DNA of 64,000 bases from Bin55 sp965199895 (lineage in GTDB: Bacteria; Pseudomonadota; Gammaproteobacteria; Pseudomonadales; Azotimanducaceae): contig CBDATJ010000011.1 of the NCBI GenBank assembly GCA_965199895.1, positions 18,384 through 82,383 on the forward strand, written 5' to 3'. The notes under the pieces were generated by a model. That model had not been told where the DNA came from. It searched no databases and was given only the letters and a program-made list of their open reading frames with translations. Both the position numbers and the translations under genes were made by a program. Below, piece by piece: positions 16,760 through 26,356 of this stretch; positions within the stretch are counted from its first letter, which is position 1, and every line of letters starts with the position of its first letter.

Positions 16760-18931
16760 TCAAGACATCTCCTTTGCTGGTTGACTGGGTACTGGAGCAG
16801 CCAGAGGTAAATCGATTGCGACGACAACTCCAGAACCATCTTCTAGATTGCGTGCTTGTGCGGTACCACTGTGAAATTCTGCTATCGCTCTGACGACATA
16901 CAGACCTAATCCGAAGTGCATTCTGCTTTTGGTTGCTCGGTGGCTCACTAGAGAATCAAAAATCGAAGTAGGGTCACTCCTAAGTGTGGGTCCTCGGTTC
17001 GCGACAGCAATTCTTAGATGAGTTTTCCCTTTGACCAGTTGAATGCTGATTGGACTATCGTGTCTGTGAAAATCTATGGCATTATCAATGACTTTATCGA
17101 GCATTTGCTCAATGTGAATGTCTGAAACGTAAGCAATGGTTGGTTGCTCGTCATGGAGAAATGCAATCTTGACTTGAGGCCTAGAGCTATGTAGATTTGA
17201 GACATAGTTGCTGAGTAGCTCCAACAAATCTACCCTTTCAAATGTTTCATTTCTGAGTGAGTCCTCTAGACTCGCAGCGTCACTTAAGTTCTGAACAATC
17301 CGTCCAATTCTGAAAACTCCCTTACGAGCGCTTTCAATGTATCGGTTTTGTTCGTTGGGATCGTTAGTGTTGCGGAGATTTTCAAGCGATGTGCTCAATG
17401 TATTCAGTGGATTGTTGATTTCGTGTCTTAGTGTTCTCGGCATTCGTTGCAAGAACATTTGATGTTGATTCAATCTCCCCAACATACCATCCACGGCGCG
17501 GGCTAAATCACCAATCTCATCACCTGCCCCTGTTTCGACAGTTAATGAACTGACTTTAAGTCGTCCGTATTCATCGATGGCTCGACTCGTCGCACCTCTC
17601 AATCTCTGGATGCGAAACGCCAATCGTATCGAATAACCAAATAGAACGATGACAACTACTAGTAGAGCAAGTAACGACAATAGCAGCATCTGCTGTAGAG
17701 CTCTTTGTTGAAATGCAAGAATGTCTTCAACGTTTTGTTCGACGACCGCTACACCCAATATGGTGTCTTGTAGAACACCCGATGTGTTTAATCTAGTCCG
17801 AATCGGATATGCTGCAATGATCACCGGTGCATTCGATGGCGAAAGATTTTGTTGGGCTGTGGGATTCCCTCGTTGGGCAGAATCAATCACACTCTCTGTG
17901 ATCGTATAAGCATCTTCAGGTCTGAGGTTACGAAATGCTTCCCCAATGTAGAAATTTCTCCACGAACCTACGCCACGTCCTGATGAATTGGGTTGATTGT
18001 TTGGAGAATCACCCTCTGGGGTTTCTACTACCTCAACTCCAGTTGTTCCACGTAACCGACCCGCATCGTCGTAAATTTCTATTCTGCCATCGACATCAAC
18101 CGCAGTCTCAATCAGCTCAATAATCTGTGCGGAACGTACCACGACCAGTTCAAGACTTCCTTCCGGTTCGGAAGTTGTCGAGATACGAGATTCGATTGCT
18201 CTAGTCTCTGTGTCATCCACGTCGACAAATTCAATTTCAAAGTCTTTGTACGGTGGTCCGTGTAGTCTGTTGAGAGGGAGTTGAAACTCAATCGAATATC
18301 CATCTCCTTCAGGCTTTTCTATTAGGAAAGCTCGGACGTATTCGTCGCCAACGAGACTACCACTGACATCACTATTCTGATCCAGAAGATAGACGGTTGC
18401 AATGCCTGGATTTGAGAATGTGAAAGCTAATTGCTCGGATTGATTTTCAGGTTTTGTGTACCGAATCCTCAGATGATCTGAAGTATTCAGTGTGGTGGTG
18501 TCGGTTTCTCGATATACAGGTGGGGCATCATTGACTTCGACTAATCCATAAAGCAGATTGATTTGTTCTCCTAGAGCGAGAGAAAACGAACCATCGCCGG
18601 ATCCAAACAGACGCTTTGAGATATCAACAGCGGTACTCCAGTCAAACCGATTCCCATCCAACCGGACGTTGCCATCAATTCCGGGAGCATAGAGATGTCG
18701 TGTTTCTTCCACCTCAGACGGGAGGTCTCCAAACAAATCAGATTGATTGTTGAATACCATAGCTACACTTCCCGCCATGGTGATGAGAGCGTTCTTTTGA
18801 CTTTGAACGAGTAAACGCTCCATCTCTACAAGCAGCAGATAGGAAAGTAAAGGAAAGACTAGTACAAATAGTGCTATCAGCACCAACTTAGTACGAAGCT
18901 TCGGTCCTCGAATCCGAGAACGCACACTCAT
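16760..18931 (-). CDS. Sensor histidine kinase, dedicated-sortase-system type
   Basis: A 723-residue membrane kinase. It has an N-terminal membrane segment (about 15-35), a long periplasmic region (about 36-415, including an LDGNRFDW motif), a second membrane segment (about 418-440), HAMP, the phospho-acceptor motif RHEINNPLN (His near 501) and an ATPase domain ending in GLGLYVVR. Organisation and N-terminal sequence resemble the histidine kinase of the proteobacterial dedicated sortase system; that is from memory of the family. No sortase or LPXTG target lies in this window. It follows its regulator by six bases. Confidence 0.85.
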   Translation of the reverse strand: MSVRSRIRGPKLRTKLVLIALFVLVFPLLSYLLLVEMERLLVQSQKNALITMAGSVAMVFNNQSDLFGDLPSEVEETRHLYAPGIDGNVRLDGNRFDWSTAVDISKRLFGSGDGSFSLALGEQINLLYGLVEVNDAPPVYRETDTTTLNTSDHLRIRYTKPENQSEQLAFTFSNPGIATVYLLDQNSDVSGSLVGDEYVRAFLIEKPEGDGYSIEFQLPLNRLHGPPYKDFEIEFVDVDDTETRAIESRISTTSEPEGSLELVVVRSAQIIELIETAVDVDGRIEIYDDAGRLRGTTGVEVVETPEGDSPNNQPNSSGRGVGSWRNFYIGEAFRNLRPEDAYTITESVIDSAQRGNPTAQQNLSPSNAPVIIAAYPIRTRLNTSGVLQDTILGVAVVEQNVEDILAFQQRALQQMLLLSLLALLVVVIVLFGYSIRLAFRIQRLRGATSRAIDEYGRLKVSSLTVETGAGDEIGDLARAVDGMLGRLNQHQMFLQRMPRTLRHEINNPLNTLSTSLENLRNTNDPNEQNRYIESARKGVFRIGRIVQNLSDAASLEDSLRNETFERVDLLELLSNYVSNLHSSRPQVKIAFLHDEQPTIAYVSDIHIEQMLDKVIDNAIDFHRHDSPISIQLVKGKTHLRIAVANRGPTLRSDPTSIFDSLVSHRATKSRMHFGLGLYVVRAIAEFHSGTAQARNLEDGSGVVVAIDLPLAAPVPSQPAKEMS

Positions 18932-18937
18932 GATGAA

Positions 18938-19636
18938 TTACACGATCCAGCGATAACCGAAACCGTACTCACTCTTGATTGCATCGAATTCGATGTCTAC
19001 ACTCTCAAATTTCTTGCGAACATTACGTACGTGGGTATTAATTGTGTTATTAGATACAAACGTGTGATTGGTTGTTTCCATGAGTCGTTCGTAGCTTACC
19101 GCATGTCCTGGCTGGCTCACAATTTTCGCTAGCATCTTGAATTCCGTTTGAGACAAATCAATTCGGTGACCTTTCCAGGAGACTAACAACGCATCCTTGT
19201 CTAGTCGGAGTTTTCCTATGGTCACAGTTTGCGACTTCGATGTCTCATTGGTACTTGAACGAGCTTGATCGATACGCAGTAATGAAGCAATACGTTCTGC
19301 CAAGTAGTCAAGGGAAATCGGTTTGGGTAGATAATCCCAAGCACCGAGCCGAAGTCCAGAAATCTTGTCAATTTCATCGATTCGTTCGGTCAGAAAGATT
19401 ACAGGCAAATCGGGTGATCGAGAAAGCAACTCTCGACAGAGTTCAAATCCAGCGTCCATTTCATCGCCCAAAATAATGTCCAAAACAGCGAGGTCGGGCA
19501 TGGAACGGCGAAAGCCGAGTAGGGCACTGGGTCGATCAGCAAAAGCTACAACTTCATAGCCCTTTTTACGGATTGCGTCTTTGTAATTTGCTCGCTGATC
19601 GGGATCGTCTTCAACGATGGCGATTTTTTTGCTCAT
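18938..19636 (-). CDS. OmpR-family response regulator
   Basis: A 232-residue regulator with a receiver domain (phosphorylated Asp53 in VLDIILG; conserved Thr in VIFLTER and Lys in YLPKPIS) and a C-terminal winged-helix DNA-binding domain (INTHVRNVRKKF). It is co-directional with and immediately upstream of the sensor kinase, so the pair forms one two-component operon. Its targets are unknown. The region between it and nupC is divergent and contains a TTGACA at 19745-19750 without a clear -10. Confidence 0.93.
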   Translation of the reverse strand: MSKKIAIVEDDPDQRANYKDAIRKKGYEVVAFADRPSALLGFRRSMPDLAVLDIILGDEMDAGFELCRELLSRSPDLPVIFLTERIDEIDKISGLRLGAWDYLPKPISLDYLAERIASLLRIDQARSSTNETSKSQTVTIGKLRLDKDALLVSWKGHRIDLSQTEFKMLAKIVSQPGHAVSYERLMETTNHTFVSNNTINTHVRNVRKKFESVDIEFDAIKSEYGFGYRWIV

Positions 19637-19866
19637 TAGTTATGTGTTTGTAGTCTCAAATTTAAGGTGAGAACAGGTGAGTGCTTTTCAGACTCTAGTG
19701 ATCGTGAGTGGCCAGCAAGAACACCTGGTGAATCATTACGACGTTTGACATAATTAAACAGTCGGTAGTTTCATGGATTCCTTGAGGTTAGGGTATTTCA
19801 TTATTTCGATGCAATGTTTGAATTCAAAGCGCTCATATTAGGAGTCTCAGTCTCTAAGGGGATGGT

Positions 19867-21108
19867 ATGCAGGCAATATTGGGAATATTTGTAGTCTTGG
19901 GTATAGCATGGCTCTGTAGTGAGTCTCGGTCTGAAGTCAAGCTACTTCCTATAGGGATCATTCTTCTCATCCAACTCGCTCTTGCTGCACTTTTGCTTCG
20001 AGTTCCTGTGATATCAGAGTCCTTCGCTGTCTTGAATGGGGTGGTTGGAGTACTCACTTCAGCTACTAGAGAAGGTACGACTTTTGTCTTCGATTATCTC
20101 GGGGGTGGTGAACTACCCTATGAGTTGACAGCTGAATCCCCTCCCTTTATTTTCGCAACGCAACTACTTCCCCAGATCATTGTGTTCTCGGTGTTGGTTG
20201 CCCTATTTTGGTATTGGAGAGTTTTACCCACGATTATCAATGGGATTTCTTGGGTGTTGCAATGCAGTTTAAAGATTGGTGGTGCAGTGGCAGTTGCTGC
20301 AGCATCGAGTGTCTTTATCGGAATGGTTGAATCCCCCATGGTCATCAGAGGCTATTTGCAGAGAATCACTCGGTCAGAGTTCTTTGTGGTGATAACCTGT
20401 GGGATGTCGACGGTAGCAGGGACCATCATGGTTTTGTACGTCACTGTAATAGGTGATGTAGTAGGTAACGCACTCGGACACTTTTTCACTGCCTCGTTTC
20501 TGAATGTACTCGGTGGTATCTTGATTGCTAAAGTCATGGTTCCGGGCGATGAAGTGACCGATGAAGGAGAGATTGAAGACCCGTTCAAATTCCAGAGTTT
20601 CTTTGATGCACTCACTCGTGGAGCAACTGACGGAACCAAGGTAGTGATTTCTATCATCGCAATATTGATAGTCATGATTAGTTTAGTTGCACTGGTCAAC
20701 CAGCTTCTCTCGTTTTGGGTCATGAATGGTGAACCCATGACGTTAGAACAAATCGCGGCATTTGTTTTTCAGCCGCTCACTTGGTGTATGGGCATTCCTT
20801 GGAATGAGTCGGCAACAGCTGGTGAATTGATGGGAACCAAACTGGTGATCAATGAATTGGTCGCTTACCAAGGACTGGCACAAGTCGGAACAGAAATGGC
20901 AGAAAGATCCAATCTCATTCTCACTTATGCGATTTGTGGTTTCACCAACCTAGGCTCAGTTGGAATTTTGATTGGTGGTTTAAGTGCACTGGTTCCGGAT
21001 CGTCACAGTGAACTGATCTCGTTAGCTCCGCGAACACTTGTGTCGGGCACACTCGTTGCTCTATTGACCGGATCGGTAGTCGGTTTAGTATCCGTCGTAG
21101 GAATGTAG
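19867..21108 (+). CDS. Concentrative nucleoside transporter, NupC family
   Basis: A 413-residue inner-membrane symporter for nucleosides. It has many hydrophobic segments, the glycine-rich GGGELPYE region and the conserved MVESPMVIRGYLQRITRSE and WNESATAGELMGTK motifs of CNT proteins, with TYAICGFTNLGSVGI near the end. Length is typical. It stands alone and converges on the exbD-like gene. The ion coupled and the exact nucleoside cannot be read from sequence. Confidence 0.93.
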   Translation: MQAILGIFVVLGIAWLCSESRSEVKLLPIGIILLIQLALAALLLRVPVISESFAVLNGVVGVLTSATREGTTFVFDYLGGGELPYELTAESPPFIFATQLLPQIIVFSVLVALFWYWRVLPTIINGISWVLQCSLKIGGAVAVAAASSVFIGMVESPMVIRGYLQRITRSEFFVVITCGMSTVAGTIMVLYVTVIGDVVGNALGHFFTASFLNVLGGILIAKVMVPGDEVTDEGEIEDPFKFQSFFDALTRGATDGTKVVISIIAILIVMISLVALVNQLLSFWVMNGEPMTLEQIAAFVFQPLTWCMGIPWNESATAGELMGTKLVINELVAYQGLAQVGTEMAERSNLILTYAICGFTNLGSVGILIGGLSALVPDRHSELISLAPRTLVSGTLVALLTGSVVGLVSVVGM

Positions 21109-21145
21109 TGCCTAGGGTTGTACGACCGAAGGACACACGGGGTTG

Positions 21146-21550
21146 CTACTGGGCGGCCAACTGGATTTTTTCAACGCCAGCGAGTTCGGCCGCATCCCAA
21201 ATGCGCGAAAAGATTCCTGAGGAGGAATCGGGATGAGCATTGATGATTACCGGAGCTTCGGGATTTTCTGCTGCTAGCCGTTCAATATTTGCTCGAACCG
21301 AAGTGATATCGACATCTCGATTCTTAATTTGAATTCGATCTCGGTTGGTAACAACGACTAAGATCGCTTTTTTGTCTTGGTCTATAGTTTTGGGCTTTTG
21401 TTCGTCTGGAGCATTGACCTCCATTGCTATCTCGTTGACGAAGGTTGCAGTCACGATGAAGAAGATCAACATGATGAACACGACATCCAACATAGGAGTC
21501 AAGTTAATCTTCTGATCGTCTTCTAACGCGCCACGAGCTCGGTTTCTCAT
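21146..21550 (-). CDS. ExbD/TolR-family biopolymer transport protein
   Basis: A 134-residue protein with a short cytoplasmic start, one membrane helix with the key Asp (LTPMLDVVFIMLIFFIVTA) and a periplasmic domain. This is the proton-channel partner subunit that powers TonB-like or Tol-like systems. No exbB/tolQ or tonB lies beside it, so it is an orphan whose motor partner must be elsewhere. The start ATG at 21550 gives the expected MRNRARGALEDDQKINLTPM. Confidence 0.92.
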   Translation of the reverse strand: MRNRARGALEDDQKINLTPMLDVVFIMLIFFIVTATFVNEIAMEVNAPDEQKPKTIDQDKKAILVVVTNRDRIQIKNRDVDITSVRANIERLAAENPEAPVIINAHPDSSSGIFSRIWDAAELAGVEKIQLAAQ

Positions 21551-21964
21551 GTATAGTCCTATTGAGTGGATGTTTCAGATTGAACCGATATGATATTGTA
21601 AAGCGTGAAAAATTCAACTGTTAAACGAGGTTTAGTTCAAAATTTGTATCTATTTTGCCAACCTGATGATTTTCGGATGACCAAAATTTTGTGGGAAGTC
21701 TGCCATTGAACCCAAACTAAATTTATGTGATTTAATATATTTGTTGGCTTGATTGAAGATGCCCATTACACAAGAGATTTCGATTATTATGGTCAATATT
21801 ACATCTTATAACCAGAACTTATCCACATAGTATTCACTATTTGATTGGATTGACATATCTAAATATTGAGTTAAGTTGAGGACCATTTGCGTCCAAATTG
21901 GGCAATATTCCTCAATTTGATGCGTCATGATGGGAGTTCTCGGGGTGTCCTCAACAATTAATGC
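21551..21964. other. AT-rich spacer with repeats and DnaA-box-like sites
   Basis: No gene is seen in these 414 bases. They hold one perfect DnaA-box consensus (TTATCCACA, 21819-21827), an inverted repeat of TTGAGGA/TCCTCAA (21876-21882 and 21909-21915), and a 9-base inverted pair GTTGAGGAC/GTCCTCAAC (21875-21883 and 21947-21955). Two one-mismatch boxes (TTTTCCACA) lie just inside hemF at 21981 and 21993. Function is unknown. Confidence 0.4.
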
Positions 21965-22909
21965 TCAACTCACTTTACGGTTTTCCACAGACTTTTCCAC
22001 AAGACCAAGCCAATCAACACGTTGAGTCAGGACTTCTAGTAATGTGACTTCGTCTGAGTGGGGTTTTGGTTGGTGGTTGTACCTCCAATGAGCACGGGGA
22101 GGCAGGGATGCGAGCACTGATTCAATGCGTCGTCCGCTCTGCAATCCGTACTTGGTTCCTCGGTCTATCGTTAGGTTAAACTCTGCATATCGGCCCCGTC
22201 GAATGAGCATCCACTCTTCTTGTTCTGGATTCCAAGGAATGTCGACTCTATTTTGAACAATTTTGGTATAAGCAGAAAGGAAATGCTCACCAACCAAACG
22301 GACAAAATCGAAGCAGGAGTCGAATCCTCCTTCACTCAAATCGTCGAAGAACAATCCTCCAATCCCACGCGCTTCTTTTCGATGTTTTAAGTAAAAGTAG
22401 CGATCACACCAGTCTTTGAATTTCTGGTATTTTTCGTCCGACCGGCATGCAGATCGAGCATGTTGGTGCCACAGAATCGCGTCCTCTCGATACAAGATGT
22501 ATGGAGTTAAATCAAAACCACCACCAAAGTACCAAGTCGGAGTTTCGGTTTGAACCAGAAACAAGCGTAGGTTCATGTGAGTCGTGGCTACGTGGGGATT
22601 GCGAGGATGAACAATCACCGAAACAGCCACAGCAGAAAAAGGACAGTTGGTAAATTCGGGTCGTGTCGCAGTAGCAGCTGGGGGCAACGATTGACCATGA
22701 GCGAGTGTAAATTGCGCGGCTGCTTTTTCAAATACTTGACCATCTGAAAGAACTCGAGCTCGAGAAAATCCTCCGTGTGGAGGTCTCATTTGCTCATCAG
22801 AAAATTTGCCCTTGGTGTCCAAATTCTCCAGGCGTTCAACGACCTTAGACTGTAATTCCTTAAAGAAATTGACTACGCTATCAAAGGGAATCGAGTCGTT
22901 CTGAGTCAC
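21965..22909 (-). CDS. hemF: Oxygen-dependent coproporphyrinogen III oxidase
   Basis: HemF decarboxylates coproporphyrinogen III to protoporphyrinogen IX in aerobic heme synthesis. The 314-residue protein has the family motifs FGGGFDLTPY, KHRKEARGIGGLFFDDL, LIRRGRYAEFNL and the ESVLASLPP segment. Length is close to the usual 300. The start is GTG at 22909. It stands alone downstream of tRNA-Gly on the same strand. Confidence 0.97.
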   Translation of the reverse strand: MTQNDSIPFDSVVNFFKELQSKVVERLENLDTKGKFSDEQMRPPHGGFSRARVLSDGQVFEKAAAQFTLAHGQSLPPAATATRPEFTNCPFSAVAVSVIVHPRNPHVATTHMNLRLFLVQTETPTWYFGGGFDLTPYILYREDAILWHQHARSACRSDEKYQKFKDWCDRYFYLKHRKEARGIGGLFFDDLSEGGFDSCFDFVRLVGEHFLSAYTKIVQNRVDIPWNPEQEEWMLIRRGRYAEFNLTIDRGTKYGLQSGRRIESVLASLPPRAHWRYNHQPKPHSDEVTLLEVLTQRVDWLGLVEKSVENRKVS

Positions 22910-23041
22910 GAAGTTAGGTTATTATGCGATGATAACAACTGGAGAAGACGTTGGTAGATCTATGTTTTGACAAGGTGGGGATGGAAGCGAATAGTGGACA
23001 GGTTGTGGTGACTGCGACTGGGAACACTTCTGGATTGGGGA

Positions 23042-23116
23042 TGGAGCGGGAAACGGGATTTGAACCCGCGACCCCAACCTTGGCAAGGTTGTGCTCTACC
23101 ACTGAGCTATTCCCGC
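23042..23116 (-). tRNA. tRNA-Gly (GCC)
   Basis: The minus strand folds as a complete tRNA: acceptor stem GCGGGAA/TTCCCGC, D arm, anticodon loop with GCC, and T arm with GGTTCAAATCC. Discriminator T and an encoded CCA (23042-23044) are present. The anticodon GCC reads GGC/GGU glycine codons. Confidence 0.97.
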
Positions 23117-23406
23117 ATAGAGGTTATATTATCGACATAGAAGTGTCAGACAGTGTGTTTGCCGAAAAGAAATTTGTAAGATCTCATAATCTTTTGTGCC
23201 ATATAACTATCATCGCGTTGTTTCAAACCGGAATTAAAGATTGGACTTTTCCCATTCAAGGACGCAGGATGGGTGCTCGCAATCAACGAAGGAATGTGTC
23301 TCAATGTTCGTATAAATTAATTGACAGCAACATTCAAAATTCATCCAAAAAGTACCTAAAATTACCAGGTGTATAAGTTGATTACGCACCTTCGATCCTT
23401 AGCTCT

Positions 23407-24135
23407 ATGAACAAGCTTATTACCGTACGCGATCTCTGCCGTACCTTCCACCTCGGAGGGCAGGTCGTCCGCGCTCTCGATCACGTAAACCTTGATGTAA
23501 ACCAAGGTGACTATCTTGCAGTTATGGGTACTTCTGGGAGTGGTAAATCCACGCTGATGAACGTGCTTGGTTGTTTGGATACACCTACATCAGGGACCTA
23601 CGAACTGTTGGAACATCGGGTGTCCGAAATGGGTGATAACCAATTGTCTGAAATCCGAAACAATTACATTGGATTTGTTTTTCAGAGCTTTCACTTGCTC
23701 CCCAGATTGAATGCTTGGGATAACGTACTTTTACCCCTTCGTTATTCACGCAGTGGAACCAAGAGGTCCGATGGAATCGAAAGAGCGAGACAATTGACTG
23801 ATACACTGGGGCTTTCTGATCGACTGAACCACCGACCAAGCGAACTGTCTGGTGGACAGCGACAAAGAGTGGCGATTGCTCGTGCTTTAGTGACCAGTCC
23901 AAAACTATTGCTAGCGGATGAGCCAACGGGAAACTTGGACACAAAAACTTCCAATGGAATTCTCGATTTATTTGATGAACTCAACAAGATACGTAAGGAA
24001 ACGATTGTCATCGTTACCCATGAGGACGAAGTCGCATCGCGAGCGAAACGGGTGATTTACATGCGCGATGGCAAGGTTGAAGAATCAAGAGTTAATCCTA
24101 CACTATCAACTGCTAGGGCTGGAGTAGGAAGGTAA
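23407..24135 (+). CDS. MacB/LolD-type ABC transporter ATPase
   Basis: A 242-residue ATPase with Walker A (GTSGSGKST), Q-loop, signature LSGGQRQRVAIARAL, Walker B (LLLADEPTGNLD) and the switch His in VTHED. The sequence is typical of the MacB/LolD/FtsE group that drives mechanotransmission rather than ordinary transport. It leads an operon of three adaptor proteins and a MacB-like permease. A long leader (23117-23406) precedes it, without a clear promoter. Confidence 0.94.
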   Translation: MNKLITVRDLCRTFHLGGQVVRALDHVNLDVNQGDYLAVMGTSGSGKSTLMNVLGCLDTPTSGTYELLEHRVSEMGDNQLSEIRNNYIGFVFQSFHLLPRLNAWDNVLLPLRYSRSGTKRSDGIERARQLTDTLGLSDRLNHRPSELSGGQRQRVAIARALVTSPKLLLADEPTGNLDTKTSNGILDLFDELNKIRKETIVIVTHEDEVASRAKRVIYMRDGKVEESRVNPTLSTARAGVGR

Positions 24136-24152
24136 GAGGGGGTGTTTAACCT

Positions 24153-25124
24153 ATGATGAAGAAACGACAATTCATTAGTTGGGGCACTATGGTTTGTTTG
24201 GCAGTAGGTTTCTATGCAGGTTCATTATCGGCATCAAAGACCTTGCTCACAGGTGAGATCGAAGACGGTGATGCTCAATCCGTGGAAATGCCACGGCTTC
24301 CGGGTTCCTACACAAGAGCTATTTCATGGATGGCACCCGAAGGAGCTACCGTCAAGCCTGGTGACCTCATTGTCCAACTGGATCCCGGAGACTTAGAGTC
24401 TCAACTTGAGCAAGCTGAAGTCCGCATAGAGACTGAGAAAACCAACACGGAATCTCAAATATCAGGACACGATCTGCGGATATTTGATGCAGAAACTAGC
24501 CTTATCCGCTTGGAATCTTCGCTTGAAGTCGCTCGTTTGGGAGCGACGGTTCCCAGAGAGACCGTTCCACAACTCAACTTTGAACGAAATCAACTATCTT
24601 TAGCCAATGCGATCAATGCACTTGAAAGAGGGATCAAGTCTCTCGAAGACGCAAAGCAAGCCAAAGCAGAGTACTTACCCCTTTCAGAAAGAACCATGCA
24701 AAAAACAGCACGCGATATGGAGACTATTAAGTCAGCTTTGGAACAAGTCAATTTCTATGCCGAACAGCCGGGTCTGGTCATTTATGGTGTCAATCAATCT
24801 ACGGGATTGAAGATTTTCCCAGGGGAGAGTTATGGTTCGGGTACAACGATATTGATTGTGGCAAGTCGCGAGTTGTTGCAATTTCGATTCTGGGTGCATG
24901 AAACAGATATTCGCAAAGTCCAGATTGATGACGAACTGATGGTTTGCCCTGATGCGTTGGGTAAAGAGAAAATCAAAACTAAAGTAACTTGGATTTCCAA
25001 TCAAGCCACGACTCGAGACGACTGGAGTAATGCTGGATATTTTGAATTGGTCGCAAAGCCGATGGACCCCGTCCCGGAAGGCTACAAACCAGGGATGTCT
25101 GTATTAGGAGAACTAATCAAATGA
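24153..25124 (+). CDS. Periplasmic adaptor (HlyD-like), first of three
   Basis: A 323-residue protein with an N-terminal signal or anchor (about residues 8-27), a short lipoyl-like half motif near WMAPEGATVKPGDLIVQLD, a long coiled-coil hairpin (about 75-195) and a beta domain. This is the layout of membrane-fusion proteins that link an inner-membrane pump to an outer-membrane channel. Its ATG is 17 bases after the ATPase; the end overlaps the next adaptor by four bases. Confidence 0.82.
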   Translation: MMKKRQFISWGTMVCLAVGFYAGSLSASKTLLTGEIEDGDAQSVEMPRLPGSYTRAISWMAPEGATVKPGDLIVQLDPGDLESQLEQAEVRIETEKTNTESQISGHDLRIFDAETSLIRLESSLEVARLGATVPRETVPQLNFERNQLSLANAINALERGIKSLEDAKQAKAEYLPLSERTMQKTARDMETIKSALEQVNFYAEQPGLVIYGVNQSTGLKIFPGESYGSGTTILIVASRELLQFRFWVHETDIRKVQIDDELMVCPDALGKEKIKTKVTWISNQATTRDDWSNAGYFELVAKPMDPVPEGYKPGMSVLGELIK

Positions 25125-26356
25125 AAAATAAATCTGAAATTAACTCATCATGGTGGTTCGTTGAGAACTTTTCATGGATATGCGTAGTATTAGCTCTAGC
25201 TTTCACCACATCTGTTTCAGCAGATTGGATTCAGGTTAACAAACAAGACCGGATCATCACGATTAAGGCGACCGGAACTGTGGATTCCAATGACTTTGTG
25301 TCGATTGGAGCACCCCCATCTACACGATGGCGTAGCAGAATACAAGAGATTGTCGCAGAAGGAAGTGTGGTCCGTCCAGGTCAAACGGTAGTAGTGTTTG
25401 AAGGTTCTAGAACTGATGATCGTATTCGTGAGCTTCAGGGCGAGATTGCAGTCTCCGAGTCACAGGTTGAATCAGACAAAGAAAAAGAACTTCAAGCTGT
25501 GAGGCAAGAGGCTCTGGATCTTGCGAACCTCAAAGCAAATACTGAGAAAGCAGTGAGAAAAGCTGAACTTCCTCCTGGTGTCGTGCCAGGTGTCGAGTAC
25601 CAGACTTTGGTCGAGCAGCGACGACTGGCAGAAACCCTCTATGAACGAGCCCTCATTCGCAAAACTTTAAGTGACAAAGAAAAGGTAGCTCGTGAACTCT
25701 GGCAGCAAAACAACATTGCCCGTCTCAAGGTCCGACTTGAAGAAGCTCAACGTGCGCTCGCTAGTTTTACTGTTCGAGCACCCCAAGCGGGTGTCGCGGT
25801 TGTTGGAACCGGTTGGGATGGTCAAAAGTTTGTTGCTGGATCCAATGCGAGTCAGGGGTTCTCAGTCGTCAAAATCGTCAACGATAAAGAGTTACTCATC
25901 AAGGCTGATATACCAGAAAATATGGCAGCTGTGCTGGAGGTGGGACAACGAGCGACGATTACTACAGAAAGCACAGGTACAGCGGAACTCGAAGGTGATG
26001 TGTTTACGATTGGTAGTACGGTTCGAAGAAAGAGCCAAAATTCACTTGAAAAAGTCATTAGCTTTACCGTAAAGTTGAGAGAAGACTACTCTGATCTGCT
26101 AAGAATTGGAGTTTCGGTTGAAGTCAATGTTGAAATCGATGAAATACCTAGTCAGTTGGCAGTACCCAGGGAAGCTCTGGTCTATCGTAAGGGTGAACCG
26201 GGAGTTCTCACTCCAGGACTCAGCATAGCGGGGATGGTGTTTGGATCTAATTGGCAGAAAGTAACTTTGGGCCCAGCTACCAGAGATGATTCTTTTGGTG
26301 ATGCTTTGATCATTGAGGACGGCATCCAAGAAGGTGACACGGTGAGGAGACTATGA
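25121..26356 (+). CDS. Periplasmic adaptor (HlyD-like), second of three
   Basis: A 411-residue protein with a hydrophobic signal ending near SVSADW (about residue 34), a lipoyl half motif (IVAEGSVVRPGQTVVVFEG), a coiled coil (about 105-200), a second lipoyl half (FTVRAPQAGVAVV) and C-terminal beta-barrel and membrane-proximal domains (LAVPREALVYR). It is a full membrane-fusion protein. Start and stop both overlap its neighbours by four bases, so all three adaptors are translationally coupled. Confidence 0.86.
   Translation: MKNKSEINSSWWFVENFSWICVVLALAFTTSVSADWIQVNKQDRIITIKATGTVDSNDFVSIGAPPSTRWRSRIQEIVAEGSVVRPGQTVVVFEGSRTDDRIRELQGEIAVSESQVESDKEKELQAVRQEALDLANLKANTEKAVRKAELPPGVVPGVEYQTLVEQRRLAETLYERALIRKTLSDKEKVARELWQQNNIARLKVRLEEAQRALASFTVRAPQAGVAVVGTGWDGQKFVAGSNASQGFSVVKIVNDKELLIKADIPENMAAVLEVGQRATITTESTGTAELEGDVFTIGSTVRRKSQNSLEKVISFTVKLREDYSDLLRIGVSVEVNVEIDEIPSQLAVPREALVYRKGEPGVLTPGLSIAGMVFGSNWQKVTLGPATRDDSFGDALIIEDGIQEGDTVRRL

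Noticed and set aside
22951..23376. 141-codon frame over the tRNA-Gly region
   Set aside because: It overlaps the tRNA and has no protein-like pattern or ribosome-binding site.
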